From Parastagonospora avenae f. sp. tritici 18332-5 (lineage: Eukaryota; Ascomycota; Dothideomycetes; Pleosporales; Phaeosphaeriaceae), in the NCBI GenBank assembly GCA_022559985.1, contig JAFJTR010000161.1:1-27071 (forward strand): a stretch of DNA of 27,071 nucleotides. The letters run 5' to 3'. The notes beneath the pieces are model-generated. The model was not told the origin of the DNA, ran no database searches, and was given only the letters and a program-made list of their open reading frames with translations. Numbering within the stretch: the first letter of the stretch is position 1; each line of letters starts with the position of its first letter. Of this stretch, positions 10,403-20,611 are shown piece by piece. The translations under genes were made by a program, and so were the position numbers.

Positions 10403-12098
10403 TCAACAAGTGTACTCCAGCTCAAAACTCATGGTCGGCACGCCCGAATAGTTCGCAGGCACAACGTAAGTAACGTTGTAATAGTAGTGATTTGCGATTG
10501 CGTTGCCCCAATAGTTCGTTGGTTGCTGCTCCAAGCCGGATGCGGAAACATTCACGCTCAAACATGGCAAATTGGAGAATCCGTCCACAACATTGCCAGC
10601 GAGGTTCCATGGTGGGGGGATGCCGGATATCATGTATGTGAAGACGTCGGTACCTTCCTGGGTCGTGTTGGGATATGATACGGTCAGCCTGCGCGCCTCG
10701 ACTTTAGACGTTATGGTCGATGCCGTTGGATACAGCGAGAACCATCCTCCATACGGGAACGGGGTATGCGAGGGATCCGACGCCCAGTGCACGATCGCAG
10801 GAGTAAACTGCTTGCCACGGTTGACTTCTTCCGCCAGTGTCTCGGCTCCGATCATCATATTGTGGCTCAACCATGAGTCTGCGTAGCGGATCAGGTCTGT
10901 CTTGAGGGCCTCGCGAATCGTCTTCCGAAGCCGTCTCTCCGTCTTCAGGGGCGTGAACAACTTTTCTTCGATCTCTGGAGTGATGATGTTCTTCACCGTG
11001 GCCATAAGGAGTGCGAGTGAAGGACCCTGCGCCAGGTCGTACCTGAAGTCATCGTTACCTTTCCAGGGCACCGGCGCCTTCTCGTAGCCATACATTCCCC
11101 ACCAAAACTGGCCAACAATAGCGCTATGTGTAGGCATGTCTCTAGCATACGCCCTATCGTACGGCCCAGCCATGTTTCCGAGGTATGGATTGTAATGATC
11201 TGCAATATCTTTCCAAAGCTCGGTCAGCATGAAAGACGCATGCTTGGTCAAACTTGAATTCCTAGGTCCATACTTTATGGCCGCTGCAAGGCCGAAGGTG
11301 TCCACGCCATAGTAAGTCGGGCAATTATATTCGGTAAATGTATTACTACCATTTGCAGTGAACAGCTCGAAAAGGTCCTGGCCGCGAATGTTCGCCTCTT
11401 CGATGAAAGTGCGGTTGTTCAAGCGCTCGCCAACCCATCCGATCATCAGAGTACCAATGAGTTGCGGATTCGTGTACCCAAGGATCAGATTGTCTGGGGC
11501 CGTGCCATTGCGGCGCATTTCCCCTACTGCTGCAGTGGCTAGGGATTGTTCGATGTCCCGAACGAGTTGCGGATCGAGCAAATGCTCAAACTCAGCAACC
11601 GCTTGTACCATGGCCGATCCAATGAAAGCTCTCCAGTTCGGATCGTAGGTGGCGTAGATCTCCTGGGGATACAGCTCTCCAACATATGTCGGATTCGGTT
11701 CGTCGGGAGAGAGCTTGTAGTCTGCATACCATGGCGAAGTATAGTTTATATTCATCTGAGTGTTGATGAGGTTCCGTAATGCCTTGTGAGCATTGGCCAC
11801 GTCATCTCCTTGGTTTCGGTGCAAGAGACCCGGAATATACCAAGCGGTAAAGCGAGTCGACCAAGGACCGTTGTCGTTGTACCAGATATAACCGTAGCTT
11901 GCATCGTATCGAGAGTCACCCAAGCTCATGGAGTAGTCGAAGTAGTCTTGAGTAGCTGAGGGAAGGTCAGACCAGGTCTCAGCGTTCTGATATCCCATAC
12001 TAACATCTTGAAAGATTCGTTCGCATCAGTTCGTACGCCGTTGCCGAAGAGAAGACAGCAGCCGATGCTAAAACGGCGAGAACACGACGATCAAGCAT
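10403..12098 (-). CDS. Large secreted glycosidase/lyase-like protein of unknown specificity
   Basis: The main exon (11999-10403) encodes about 531 aa, with YFDYSMSLGDSRYDASYGYI, NPTYVGELYPQEIYATYDPN, EYNCPTYYGVDTFGL, HYNPYLGNMAGPYDRAYARD and the terminal FELEYTC. Many NxS/T sites and many Trp and Tyr residues suggest an extracellular glycoprotein with an all-helical, toroid-like fold of glycosidases and lyases. I do not recognise a characterised family. A 62-nt first exon (12098-12037) encodes a signal peptide, MLDRRVLAVLASAAVFSSATA. The two frames join only through a 37-nt intron (12036-12000, GTACGA...TTAG, with CTGAT inside). That join places the signal cleavage (ATA) exactly before MGYQ and gives 552 aa. 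It shares a divergent promoter with the sugar porter, so it may release the sugar that the porter imports. The gene is firm; the first intron and the function are inferred. Confidence 0.78.
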
Positions 12099-12763
12099 GA
12101 TGAATGTCAAACGATGTCAATCGACCGCGAGAGTTCTTCTCACGAAGAAACTCGACTTCTAAATGCATCTCTGCTCCGCGAGACCAACTCCGCAACTTCG
12201 CATGACCTACTTCCTCTAGTCATGCATAGTCATGCACCTGAAAGAATGGATCCCGACTATCGCTCGCTAATACCATCGTATCGCTGCCATGAGCGAGGCG
12301 CCATGGCAAAGGATGCGCACGCGACCACATTTCCACCTATCTTCTGCGTACGCAAAGAAGAGGCTGAACGAAACCCGGCCTTCTGCCGAAAATAGTCATG
12401 ATACTCGTTGTTGGAACATGGTGTGTGATTCAGTCGTCGAGAATCGTCGTGGGGCGGCCAACCCGGTGAACCCGGCTAAATCTGTTTTGGCGCCGGCCAA
12501 AGTCCCATTCCAGAACGCGAACTGCTGTGGCCAGAGACGCGGAGGCTTTTCCCCGCACGCCCATCAACCCACAGCAGACAGACGCTAACAGTGCGCACGA
12601 TAGTGCCTGAGATAGCTCGTAAGATAACCAGCACGAGGGATCGCGATGAGTCTAGCTTATCCGAGGGGCTGTTCCATGTGGGGAGAGATACAAAGTCTCG
12701 AAATTGGCTCCTTACGACTCACACGACACCAAGGACAGCTTTCACAAACGTGAAGAAGTGACG
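12099..12763. promoter_or_regulatory. Divergent promoter between the secreted protein and the MFS porter
   Basis: These 665 bp separate the two divergent start codons. They contain AACCCGGTGAACCCGGC at 12460-12476, which holds two CCCGG units in direct repeat, and GGCGCCGGCC soon after. Open frames inside (12114-12395 and 12289-12588, +) have no family features and lie fully between the two starts, so I do not call them genes. Confidence 0.55.
12463..12475. promoter_or_regulatory. Candidate regulator site CCGGTGAACCCGG
   Basis: This site lies about 365 bp upstream of the secreted-protein start and 290 bp upstream of the porter start. It differs at one position from the minus-strand reading of the nagB promoter element at 3916-3928 (CCGGGGAACCCGG). 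That makes it the best candidate for a site common to the locus. Confidence 0.45.
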
Positions 12764-14706
12764 ATGTCGACGACCGCGCCTACGACAATGGATCAGGCCC
12801 TTATGGGCCGCAAGACGGGGTGGTTTGCGGACCGAGGCATCATTACCATCAATCTTCTGTTGATGTTGTGCCAAATATCGTCGTATGCTACTGGTTACGA
12901 TGGGTCTATGATGAGTAGGTGCATTGGTGATGCAAGGCTAGACGGACATTGACAGTTTCATAGATGGATTGCAGTCGCTCGATGAGTGGAAAGAGTTCTT
13001 TCATCAACCTGGCGCCAGTACCTTAGCTTTGTATGCTTCTACGACACAAGCTTCGTCGGCCAAGCTAACCACTGAAGATTAAACGCGATTCAAAACGTCG
13101 GCCAGCTTTGCTCGCTACCGTTCTGCGCCTTTGCTTGCGATTACTTCGGCCGCAAGAAGACGCTCGTTTTCGGCGCTTGTATCATCTTGCTCGGGACGGG
13201 ATTGCAGGGTGGTGCACAGAACAGTATGGTTGACCTCATCCCCTTATAACCCAAGAAACACCCATTGATCCTCGCAGATGGCATGTTCATTGCTGCGCGA
13301 GGCATAATCGGATTCGGACTTGGCTTCAACATCACCGCTGCGCCCATTCTTATTATGGAGCTCGCGTTTCCAACGCAAAAAGCGCCCATGGTCAGCATCT
13401 ACAACTCGCTGTGGAGTCTTGGTGCTATTGTAGCTGCCTGGACTACATACGGTACTTTCCGCATCATGAACAATTGGGCGTGGAGAATTCCTTCAATTCT
13501 CCAAGCACTCTCCAGCGTTGTTCAGATCTTTTGCTTCTGGTGGATTGTCGAATCGCCACGATGGCTTGTCAGCAAAGATCGATGCGATGAGGCGCAAACA
13601 ATAATCACAAGGGTGGGCATCTTCCTTCATGAAAAAATTGAGAATCAGCAAAAACTAACTCGCATACAGTACCATGCAAATAGCAACCCTCACGATCCAA
13701 TCGTGCTCGTCGAATTGGAAGAGATCAAGGAAGCACTGCGCATCGAAAAGGAGTCGAGCAAAACAAGCTCGTATGCGGGTTTCTTCAAATCGCGGGGTAA
13801 CATGCTACGATTTCTCATCATCCTAGCTGTCGGTTTCTTCTCACAATGGTCCGGCAATGGCCTAATCTCGGTGGGCCCTTTGATGCAATCTCGTCCACGA
13901 AACCTCTTACTTACAAATACTCCCAGTACTACCTCACGCTCATCTTGGACTCGATTGGCATAACCTCGCAAGAAACTCAAACTCTCGTCAACGGCATCCT
14001 CACCATCTGGAACCTCGTAACCTCCATCGGCTTCTCGCTCCTCGTCAATAAGTTCAAACGTCGTACCATGTTCCTCACATCGACCGCATGCATGCTTGTA
14101 TGTTTTATTGTGTGGACTACTTTGCAGTCGACATTCGAGAAGCAGGTCGACAAGTCCGGGTCCGGGTCACCTGCTGTTGGCCGAGCGATTCTGGCTTTGA
14201 TCTTCTTGTACAACGCGTGTTTCAATATCGCTTGGGCGCCGTTGCAAGTCACCTACGTTGTTGAGATCTTGCCGTATACAATGCGTGCGAGGGTAAGTGA
14301 TTGCAATTGTTCGATGCGACAGTCGCTAATAGGGTATAGGGTCTCGTGCTTTACAATCTTTTCGTCTCATTGGCGCTGATTTTCAACCAATATGCCAACC
14401 CCATCGCTCTGGAAGCCATCAAGTGGAAATGTAAGCTTCGTTCATTTCCTGTTCAGTCGTAACGCTAACTTTATATGTACAGACTACATCGTGTACGGCG
14501 TGTGGCTACTTGTCGAGCTCCTAATCGTTTATTTCCTCTTCGTTGAAACGTCAGGTTCGTCACTGGAAGAAATGGCTGCTATCATTGATGGAGAAGAGGT
14601 CCGCAATACCATCATCGAGGCTGTGGCTAGAGTCACGGATGGCAAGGCAATGCACCAGCGTGAAGATGTGATGGACGATAAGAGACCGCACGTTATTGTC
14701 GCATGA
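12764..14706 (+). CDS. MFS sugar porter (hexose/lactose-permease type)
   Basis: A plasma-membrane proton-coupled sugar transporter. Eight exons (12764-12914, 12964-13030, 13078-13223, 13278-13612, 13670-13870, 13927-14292, 14340-14430, 14483-14706) give 526 aa; all phases close. Sugar-porter marks are present: CDYFGRKKTLVFGA after the second helix, RGIIGFGLGFN, the central ESPRWLVSKDR before a long intracellular loop, and FVETSGSSLEEMA after the last helix, in place of the usual PETKG. About 12 hydrophobic helices can be read. The text resembles fungal lactose-permease-like and hexose transporters, not the NGT1-type GlcNAc transporter. Its neighbours suggest an amino-sugar or disaccharide substrate; that is inference. 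The intron signals are mostly canonical, with clear CTAAC or CTAAT branch points. Confidence 0.94.
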
Positions 14707-14760
14707 GGGACAAAGTCAACTCGAATGAGATATATCCAGATTCAATACTCACTGCAGATA

Positions 14761-15162
14761 TCATTTGCAATAGAGCAGCAACTCTGTGCAGTCTACACTG
14801 AGAGGAGAAGGGTTTATTGAGCTTTCCCCAGGTGGATGTGCGCCACAACGTAGGCATGGTTTAGCAATATCGTCCACGCTTTCATGAGTCAGCCCTTTCC
14901 AGCCTGCCAGAGTCAAAGCTTCGAAAGTAAATTTATGCCCACAGGAGTCGTTTGGACAGTAATAACGGAATCCTTGAATAGGCTGATAACTATTGTTAGC
15001 GTGTGGCAGAAATGTAAGCGTCATAATGGCGACGCCAAAGGGTGTAGGCAAGCTAGGCTGTCGGACGAAATGATAGTTTGCCAATGCATGCAAGGCTCTT
15101 CGCTTGGCATGTTCCAATGTGCTCCAGATCTTGGACGAAGCGTTCAGCCCGCTTTTGTGCAT
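14761..15162 (-). CDS. Small hypothetical protein with a possible zinc-binding Cys pattern
   Basis: An uninterrupted frame of 133 aa. The C-terminal half has RYYCPNDSCGHKFTFEALTL followed by KPCLRCGAHPPG, two Cys pairs about 30 residues apart, as in a small zinc ribbon. No family is recognised. An 84-nt intron is possible (15066-14983, ending CTAACAATAGTTATCAG), which keeps the frame and would join ANYHF to PIQGF, but its donor (GTCCGA) is weak. The gene is convergent with the sugar porter; the stop codons are 54 bp apart. Evidence that it is a real gene is moderate at best. Confidence 0.4.
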   Translation of the reverse strand: MHKSGLNASSKIWSTLEHAKRRALHALANYHFVRQPSLPTPFGVAIMTLTFLPHANNSYQPIQGFRYYCPNDSCGHKFTFEALTLAGWKGLTHESVDDIAKPCLRCGAHPPGESSINPSPLSVDCTELLLYCK

Positions 15163-15521
15163 ACATAATCGTCTCGTGTACTTTCTATACTCAACCCCCG
15201 GAAATGCAGGTATCCTAGTAGAACCTCATTGCAAATATCCTGGACGCCGCCGAGAATGCATGAAAGAAGCAAGCGAAGGAAGATGGTTGAAATTGCCGCT
15301 GCGCAACGACGAGGATGTGATGGACACGTTTGATCAGGTATCCCAATTGCGGAAAATTAGTGTAGAACAAAGCCACATGGAAAGTTCAGCTAACCGTCAC
15401 ATTCTAGTGTATCTTAAATACCTACTAAACGCCTTCTGAATCATGACAGACCAATGCATAGTGCGGGCCGCGGGGATCTTTACCGCGGTTCCGGACCATG
15501 AGGGGTATGCAGAACTAACAG
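15163..15521. other. No gene recognised
   Basis: The stretch between the small hypothetical gene and the solo LTR. An open frame on the plus strand (15104-15439) has no family features and overlaps the more protein-like minus-strand frame. Confidence 0.4.
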
Positions 15522-15726
15522 TGTCGGATTATGAGTATCGGTAGGGACGTCGGTTGCTGAACGCTGCCCAACGAGCCGATCCGATCCTACTTCGGCCTCA
15601 CTCGTTTCAGACCATATACACCTCCGTAGCATCCTCACGTAGCGAGAAAAGAGAGAACATAGATCAATCGAATACAATGCAGTTATAGTTATTTCCTTTC
15701 AGCACTAGTGCGAGTACCTACCAACA
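15522..15726 (+). mobile_element. Solo LTR, family A, copy 2 (205 bp, TSD AACAG)
   Basis: It starts TGTCGGATTATGAGTATCGG, ends GTACCTACCAACA and is flanked by the perfect 5-bp repeat AACAG at 15517-15521 and 15727-15731. It matches the copy at 2244-2474 at both ends and in TTTCCTTTCAGCACTAGTGC, but is 26 bp shorter and diverged in the middle. No internal retroelement sequence is next to it. Confidence 0.87.
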
Positions 15727-15744
15727 AACAGGATAGTTTTTGCG

Positions 15745-15894
15745 ATGTGGACCAATGTACCTTACATGAATCTCATTCCGATCGAGGTACAGATCGTTGC
15801 ATCGTTCAAACCCCAAGATAAAAGCACCATTCCACATCTCCTTTGCAAAGCCTCTTTAACGCTTGCGAGCAAAGAAATTCACAATCTGCATTGA
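15745..15894 (+). pseudogene. Short F-box-like fragment (doubtful)
   Basis: A 49-codon frame starting MWTNVPYMNLIPIEVQIVAS and ending LTLASKEIHNLH. The pattern of a Leu-Ile-Pro-hydrophobic-Glu start followed by a Leu-rich helix and SKEIHNL resembles the first half of a fungal F-box. It stops at TGA 15892-15894, and I find no continuation before the oxidase gene. It begins 14 bp after the target repeat of the solo LTR. It may be a relic or chance. Confidence 0.2.
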
Positions 15895-16025
15895 ATGGAG
15901 TGTTTGGTATCACGTCAATAGTGTATTCAAATGGTCTATAAAAATACAAGGTCTAGATAAATGATGTACAGAAGGTTAATTGAGGTGTGATATTGGTGGT
16001 AGATGGTGTGAACAAACGACTACGC

Positions 16026-17889
16026 CTAGTCATTCCAATTATGATTAACCACGGGCGTGATGTCCTGACCTCCATATGCTGTTCCTCCATACTCAAGATA
16101 CCCTTCGGCCCCAGAGTATGGAATGGTTGCAATGTCTTCATAGTCACCCATAATCCACACGCTCTGCATGCCCATGATCATGTGTTGTAAGACGTGGCAA
16201 TGCAGCATCCAGCAGCCCGGATTTTGTACCCGTATGCGCCAGGCGCGCCAGCCCAGTGCTTTGCCCGCCGTGCCCTTTGTCTGGTACCGGTACAAATTGG
16301 TGGTGTCGCGCTTCACAGGGTGGTAATTGGCGAGTTTCTTTTCGTTCTCGATAGGATCAAACGTGCCGTTTCCGCTGCCGCAGTCATAAAAATGCGCGCC
16401 GTGGAGATGGAAAGGATGGTAATCGTATCCTCCGTTGTTGTCCACAAGACTTCCCGTGTTTTCGAGGATAATCTCGATGACTTCGCCTAGTTTGGCGGGC
16501 CAGGTGAGTGAGTACGGATCCCAGCCGCCGTTTGCGAGTGCAGCAGTGTAATTTGGCATTGCTACCGGGCCGTTCTTGTAGATGTCAACGAGGTATGGAG
16601 GAGTATTGGCAGCTGTGTCTTCGGTCCAGTTCAGCCCGTCTAGTTGCCAGATAGTTGCGGACTTCCTGATCTGAGCATTGGTGATGTGTACTCGCCGAGT
16701 GACTTCAGATGCCGTGGGGAAGTCGTTGGGGAAGAGCGGCTCGAGTGCATACTCAAGGAAATCGTAGGTGGCGTTGGAAAGTGTCAAGGGTTTGACGGCT
16801 GGAGCAGTTGTGATCTTTGGAGAAGTACTGGGGTAGCGTAGAACGCCAAAGCCGGTGTAGACAGCTGGTCGGTCCTTAGTCTCGAATTGAATTATGTAGT
16901 CAGTCCGGTTGCCGAGTTCTTCCACGGTCTTTGTGCATAGAATGGCGTCCAAACGCTGCCCGGATGAGAGCTGCATGTGGTCAACGGTGTGCGGTTGTGT
17001 ATAGCTGCCATCTGCCAAGATCACGTCCATCCTAGAATGGCCTTCGAATCCGAGAGCGACCAAAGACAGCGCAGTCGCACCGACGAAACGCATTCGGTAG
17101 GTCTTGCCTGGCTCTACATCGATGACTGGCAGTTTGCAGTTTCCTTGGCCAGCCTTCTCTCCGATTCCTACACCAACGCCGTTCAGCAGCACTGCGTTCG
17201 TCTCGCCAGACCAGACAAAAGGCACTGATCTCAGCCCATTCTCAATTGTCTCGTCGGACTTGTTGAAATAGTCTTGAATGAATACAATGCGCTCTTCGTC
17301 ATACTGGAATGGCGGAGGTCCGACATCCTCAACGATGAGAGGTCCAGCAGCGGAAATGGCTTGAAATCCGACGTGCGAATGGTAGAAGTAGGTTCCTGCA
17401 TCTTCTGGCTCCGGGTGGATTTCGTAATCGAAGCATCTGTGAGGGGCAATGGGCCACTGCGATACAGGCGAGCCGTCGCTAAATGGCGCTGTCCGCTGTG
17501 TGAGGCCATGCCAATGCTGGACCGCGTTAGCTACAAAGTGTATGAGATGCGAAATTTCACACCATTGTTGTGTTGTGGTCCTCCATGTCGTTGCATACTC
17601 GAATCCAGCTCGTCTTGCCGGCAGGAATGCGCATAGTTGGTCCTGGTGATGTGTGGTTCACCAAGGCCGACATGTGATGCTGACATGCCACGGTGTGGTT
17701 CTCGAATGTTACGGATAGGTAGTGGTCGGGCACGAAATCTTTGCCATGCGGTTTCGGTGATCCCCCATTTTGCGGGGCTTGAGGCTGCGAGGGTGGTTGC
17801 GGTCCCGGCGGCTGTGGAAAGTTGTGGCCGGTCACTGCATGCGCTGTCGCTGTTGCGAGCAGCAAGCCAGTTGCGAACAGGTTTCGCAT
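16026..17889 (-). CDS. Secreted multicopper oxidase, ascorbate-oxidase/laccase type
   Basis: It oxidises phenolic or other small reductants and reduces O2 to water, outside the cell. Two exons (17889-17563, 17516-16026; 46-nt intron with CTAAC) give 605 aa. The start MRNLFATGLLLATATAHA is a typical signal peptide, followed by a Pro/Gln-rich stretch (PQPPGPQPPSQPQAPQ). All four copper motifs are present: HWHG (His110, 112), HSH (His155, 157), HPFHLHGAHF (His476, 479, 481) and CWMLHCHVLQHMIMGM (His548, Cys549, His550, His554). Three cupredoxin domains fit the length. The type-1 axial position is Met559, as in plant ascorbate oxidase and other lower-potential enzymes. Several NxS/T sites occur. 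The natural substrate cannot be read from the sequence. The intron splits the gene just before the first copper motif. Confidence 0.94.
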
Positions 17890-19178
17890 CGTGAGTAAGC
17901 CCTGGAATACGACCACTTGTGCGGCTATTTTGAAGATACGCTTCTCGCTGAAGCCCGCAGAACAGCTTGACTGTATTGAGATCAGCCTTTGTTAGGATGA
18001 CCTGGAAAGCTGAAGAGCGTTGTTGCGAATAGCTTAAACAGCTGCAGGCCAAGGTGATCATATTGGCCATGCTGGGCATTTTGACTTTTTGTATCCCCTA
18101 TGTCGGGGTCAGCTTCGGTGGTACCACGAAGTGACTCGGCGGTGCTCTCGGTGGTGCGACCCAATTACCTGCGGTACAACTGCCTGCTGACGTTCGCCAT
18201 CCAGAAAATCTTATAAGTGGCTGTTTCACACAGCCACCGGGCCTCGAAATGAACCTGGTTATAGAGGTTAAGGATAGAGATGAAGACCTTGTTGACTCGA
18301 GCCACTCGCGAACTTCGATCCTCGGAGCCTCGCAGGGAGACGCCTACGATAGGTATTTCGAATTGCGTGCAGACACCAATCCTGAGCGCAAGGCTAAGTC
18401 TTTTCATCGGTGCCCGCTACGTGATTCATGCATGCAGCTTGCCCACGGGTACGGGACGTTCAGGAGACAAGCTTCAAGGGGGCTTGCCTGCGATGATGTA
18501 TTGGACAGCTCGCTAGGAATAGTTAAGCTTTGCTGTCTTGCAGAGCCTGGTCAGCGTGCAGCGTGGACCCTGTATGTCACACGCGGCTTCCAGATCTCCG
18601 CACGTGCTGCACCTGTGGGGGTGGACTATTCGGCACGCGATCTTCCACGCCACCTGCCTCCGTCCCCCTTTGGGCGATCGAACGGAACCGTCGCATACAT
18701 GGAGTCGATTGAAAGCGTTGCGCCATGTGTTTTAGTCTGTTACCAACATAGTGTTCGCATGAGAGCCTGCCCATGCCCGATCTGAAGCATGGCGCGCATA
18801 CGTCGGGCTCCACGGAATAAGTACCGCTGCTCATCCACTCGTCCCTAGGCTGTCAGACTATCATCCCCGGAAATTTTAACTTTTAAATCTTACACTATCG
18901 TCACACTCCGCGGCGCCACAACCATTACTATTGATCGCAAAATTCTGTGGCACGATCCAGGACCACGCGATTCTAGGGGCGCCTCTTGCTACATTCAGGC
19001 AAAACAGCAGGATTTGGGAGCGTTCCTGAAGCCTTGAATTTTGTCCCCGAACAGCAACTAAAGTTGTCCGCGGTCGTTCACCGACCGCTATAACTAACAT
19101 ACTTCCTGTTCAAGAAGACCTTCTTTCCTGTGAAACACCGGGTTACCTTACCGACTTTTCCACACCGCTCGGTCTACG
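17890..19178. other. 1.3 kb divergent intergenic region; no gene supported
   Basis: It lies between the divergent oxidase and receptor genes. The longest frame (18249-18785, +, 178 codons) has no domain, signal peptide or splice-consistent partner, and I treat it as chance. Confidence 0.5.
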
Positions 19179-20611
19179 ATGGCTTACGATGCCCCGGTCC
19201 TCATACCGACCCTCGTTGGCAGTCTTCTGTCTTGCGTGGCGACTACCGGTGTCCTAATATCTTACATAATATACGCTGAGCAGCAAAAGTCGTTCCGACA
19301 TGCGTTGGTTCTGAACCTTGCTCTGGCCGGTAAGACTCGCGAAGGAACCCCCCAAAAAACAAGCTGACACACTCCAGAGTTCATCAATTCTTTGAACAAC
19401 TCGATTTCTGGTCTCTATGTTCTTACCCGTGGCAAAACCACTATCAGCGCAGCATGCACTTTAAATGGCTGGATGGGGCAGTGGTCAGTTCAGGTAAGAG
19501 ACATCAGTGCCTTCATTTGCCGCCGCGAGAACACTTGACTGATCCATGCGCAGGCCGCTGACTTCTCCATCCTTGCAATCGCAATCATTACTCTTTTAAC
19601 CATCACCCGTAAGACATATATGCCTAATACGTCTTTGGTGAGGAAGATCCTCATCTGTGCATCCGTGTGGATAATCCCTACCATCACTGGTAAGCTTGCG
19701 ATGCACAATTATAGCAAGCATGTTGGCCTGACATCAATTTGCAGCTTCTACAGCCGCGGGACTGAAGGAGATCAAACCCGTCAGCGGAAACTGGTGCTGG
19801 ATATCCGGTAAACGAACGGACTTGCGATATGCGCTCGGTCATGGATGGCGTTTCTCCATCATCTTTGTGACGATCGGAATTTACACCTATATTTGGATAT
19901 ACATGCGACGGCACTTCAGAGAGCTGAAGATGGTCACAAGCACTCGATCCAAGACAAACGGAAGCTCTGTTCCACGTCGCCCCTTCGGACAGAAAGACGC
20001 CTTTGAATTAAGAAGCGAGTCACAGACTGAGCTGCATGAAATCAATGTTGAATATCGCTTCGAGGTTAGCCACGCTCAGCAAGGGCAGGCTCACCAGGGC
20101 GCTAACACACATGCCGACCTGGAGGCTCGCGACGGCGCCGACAGTGAGAAGGCAATCTCAATCTTATCGGATAAAGGTTCGTGCCGCACAGCCCACGCGC
20201 ATGCGCCCGTGCTACAGTCATCGGCGCAGGGTCTCCTCATCAGGTTTTCCATACTGACTTCTATTAGGCAAGCACAGCGTCCCTAATTCTCCAATGCGCA
20301 CCACGATCGTGGAGGCAACAACAGAAGCCGTTCAGCCTGCCAGCCCGATGCAACATCGAACACGTGATGTGGAGCGAGAGATCAAGAAGATGTTGCTTCT
20401 GAACGCGTACCCAGTGCTGTATGTCATACTTTGGACGCCTGGCTTGCTCAACAGATTGGTAGAGGCGACTGGCCACAAAAGCCGGGTGCTGTCTATCATG
20501 CAAGCCTCGACGCAATTCATCGGATTCGCGAACGCCATCACCTACGGCATCAACGGAGATCTGAGAAGATCTCTTCAGTCCGATGTTCGAAGATTCTTTC
20601 AAAGAAGGTGA
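19179..20611 (+). CDS. Seven-helix receptor, Git3/cAMP-receptor-like GPCR
   Basis: A plasma-membrane receptor expected to signal through a heterotrimeric G protein, often in carbon sensing in fungi. Five exons (19179-19329, 19378-19493, 19554-19689, 19745-20176, 20268-20611) give 392 aa; all phases close. Helix 1 begins near PVLIPTLVGSLLSCVATTGV. Further helices hold the texts ADFSILAIAIITLL, ILICASVWIIPTITG and FSIIFVTIGIYTYIWIYMRR. A long charged third intracellular loop of about 130 aa follows (KTNGSSVPRRPFGQKDAF to TRDVEREIKK). Helix 6 is MLLLNAYPVLYVILWTPGLL, and helix 7 contains FIGFANAITYGING before RRSLQSDVRRFF. SGNWCWIS is the typical Cys-containing second outer loop. The ligand is unknown. 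Confidence 0.9.

Noticed and set aside
12114..12588. Open frames in the divergent promoter (+)
   Set aside because: They have no family features and lie wholly between two well-defined divergent genes, overlapping the likely operator region.
17531..18079. 182-codon open frame (-) overlapping the first oxidase exon
   Set aside because: It runs in another frame across the oxidase exon, which has a clear signal peptide and copper-site text, so it is a shadow frame.
18249..18785. 178-codon open frame between the oxidase and the receptor (+)
   Set aside because: It has no domain, signal peptide, helix pattern or splice partner, and other long frames overlap it. It reads like chance in GC-rich DNA.
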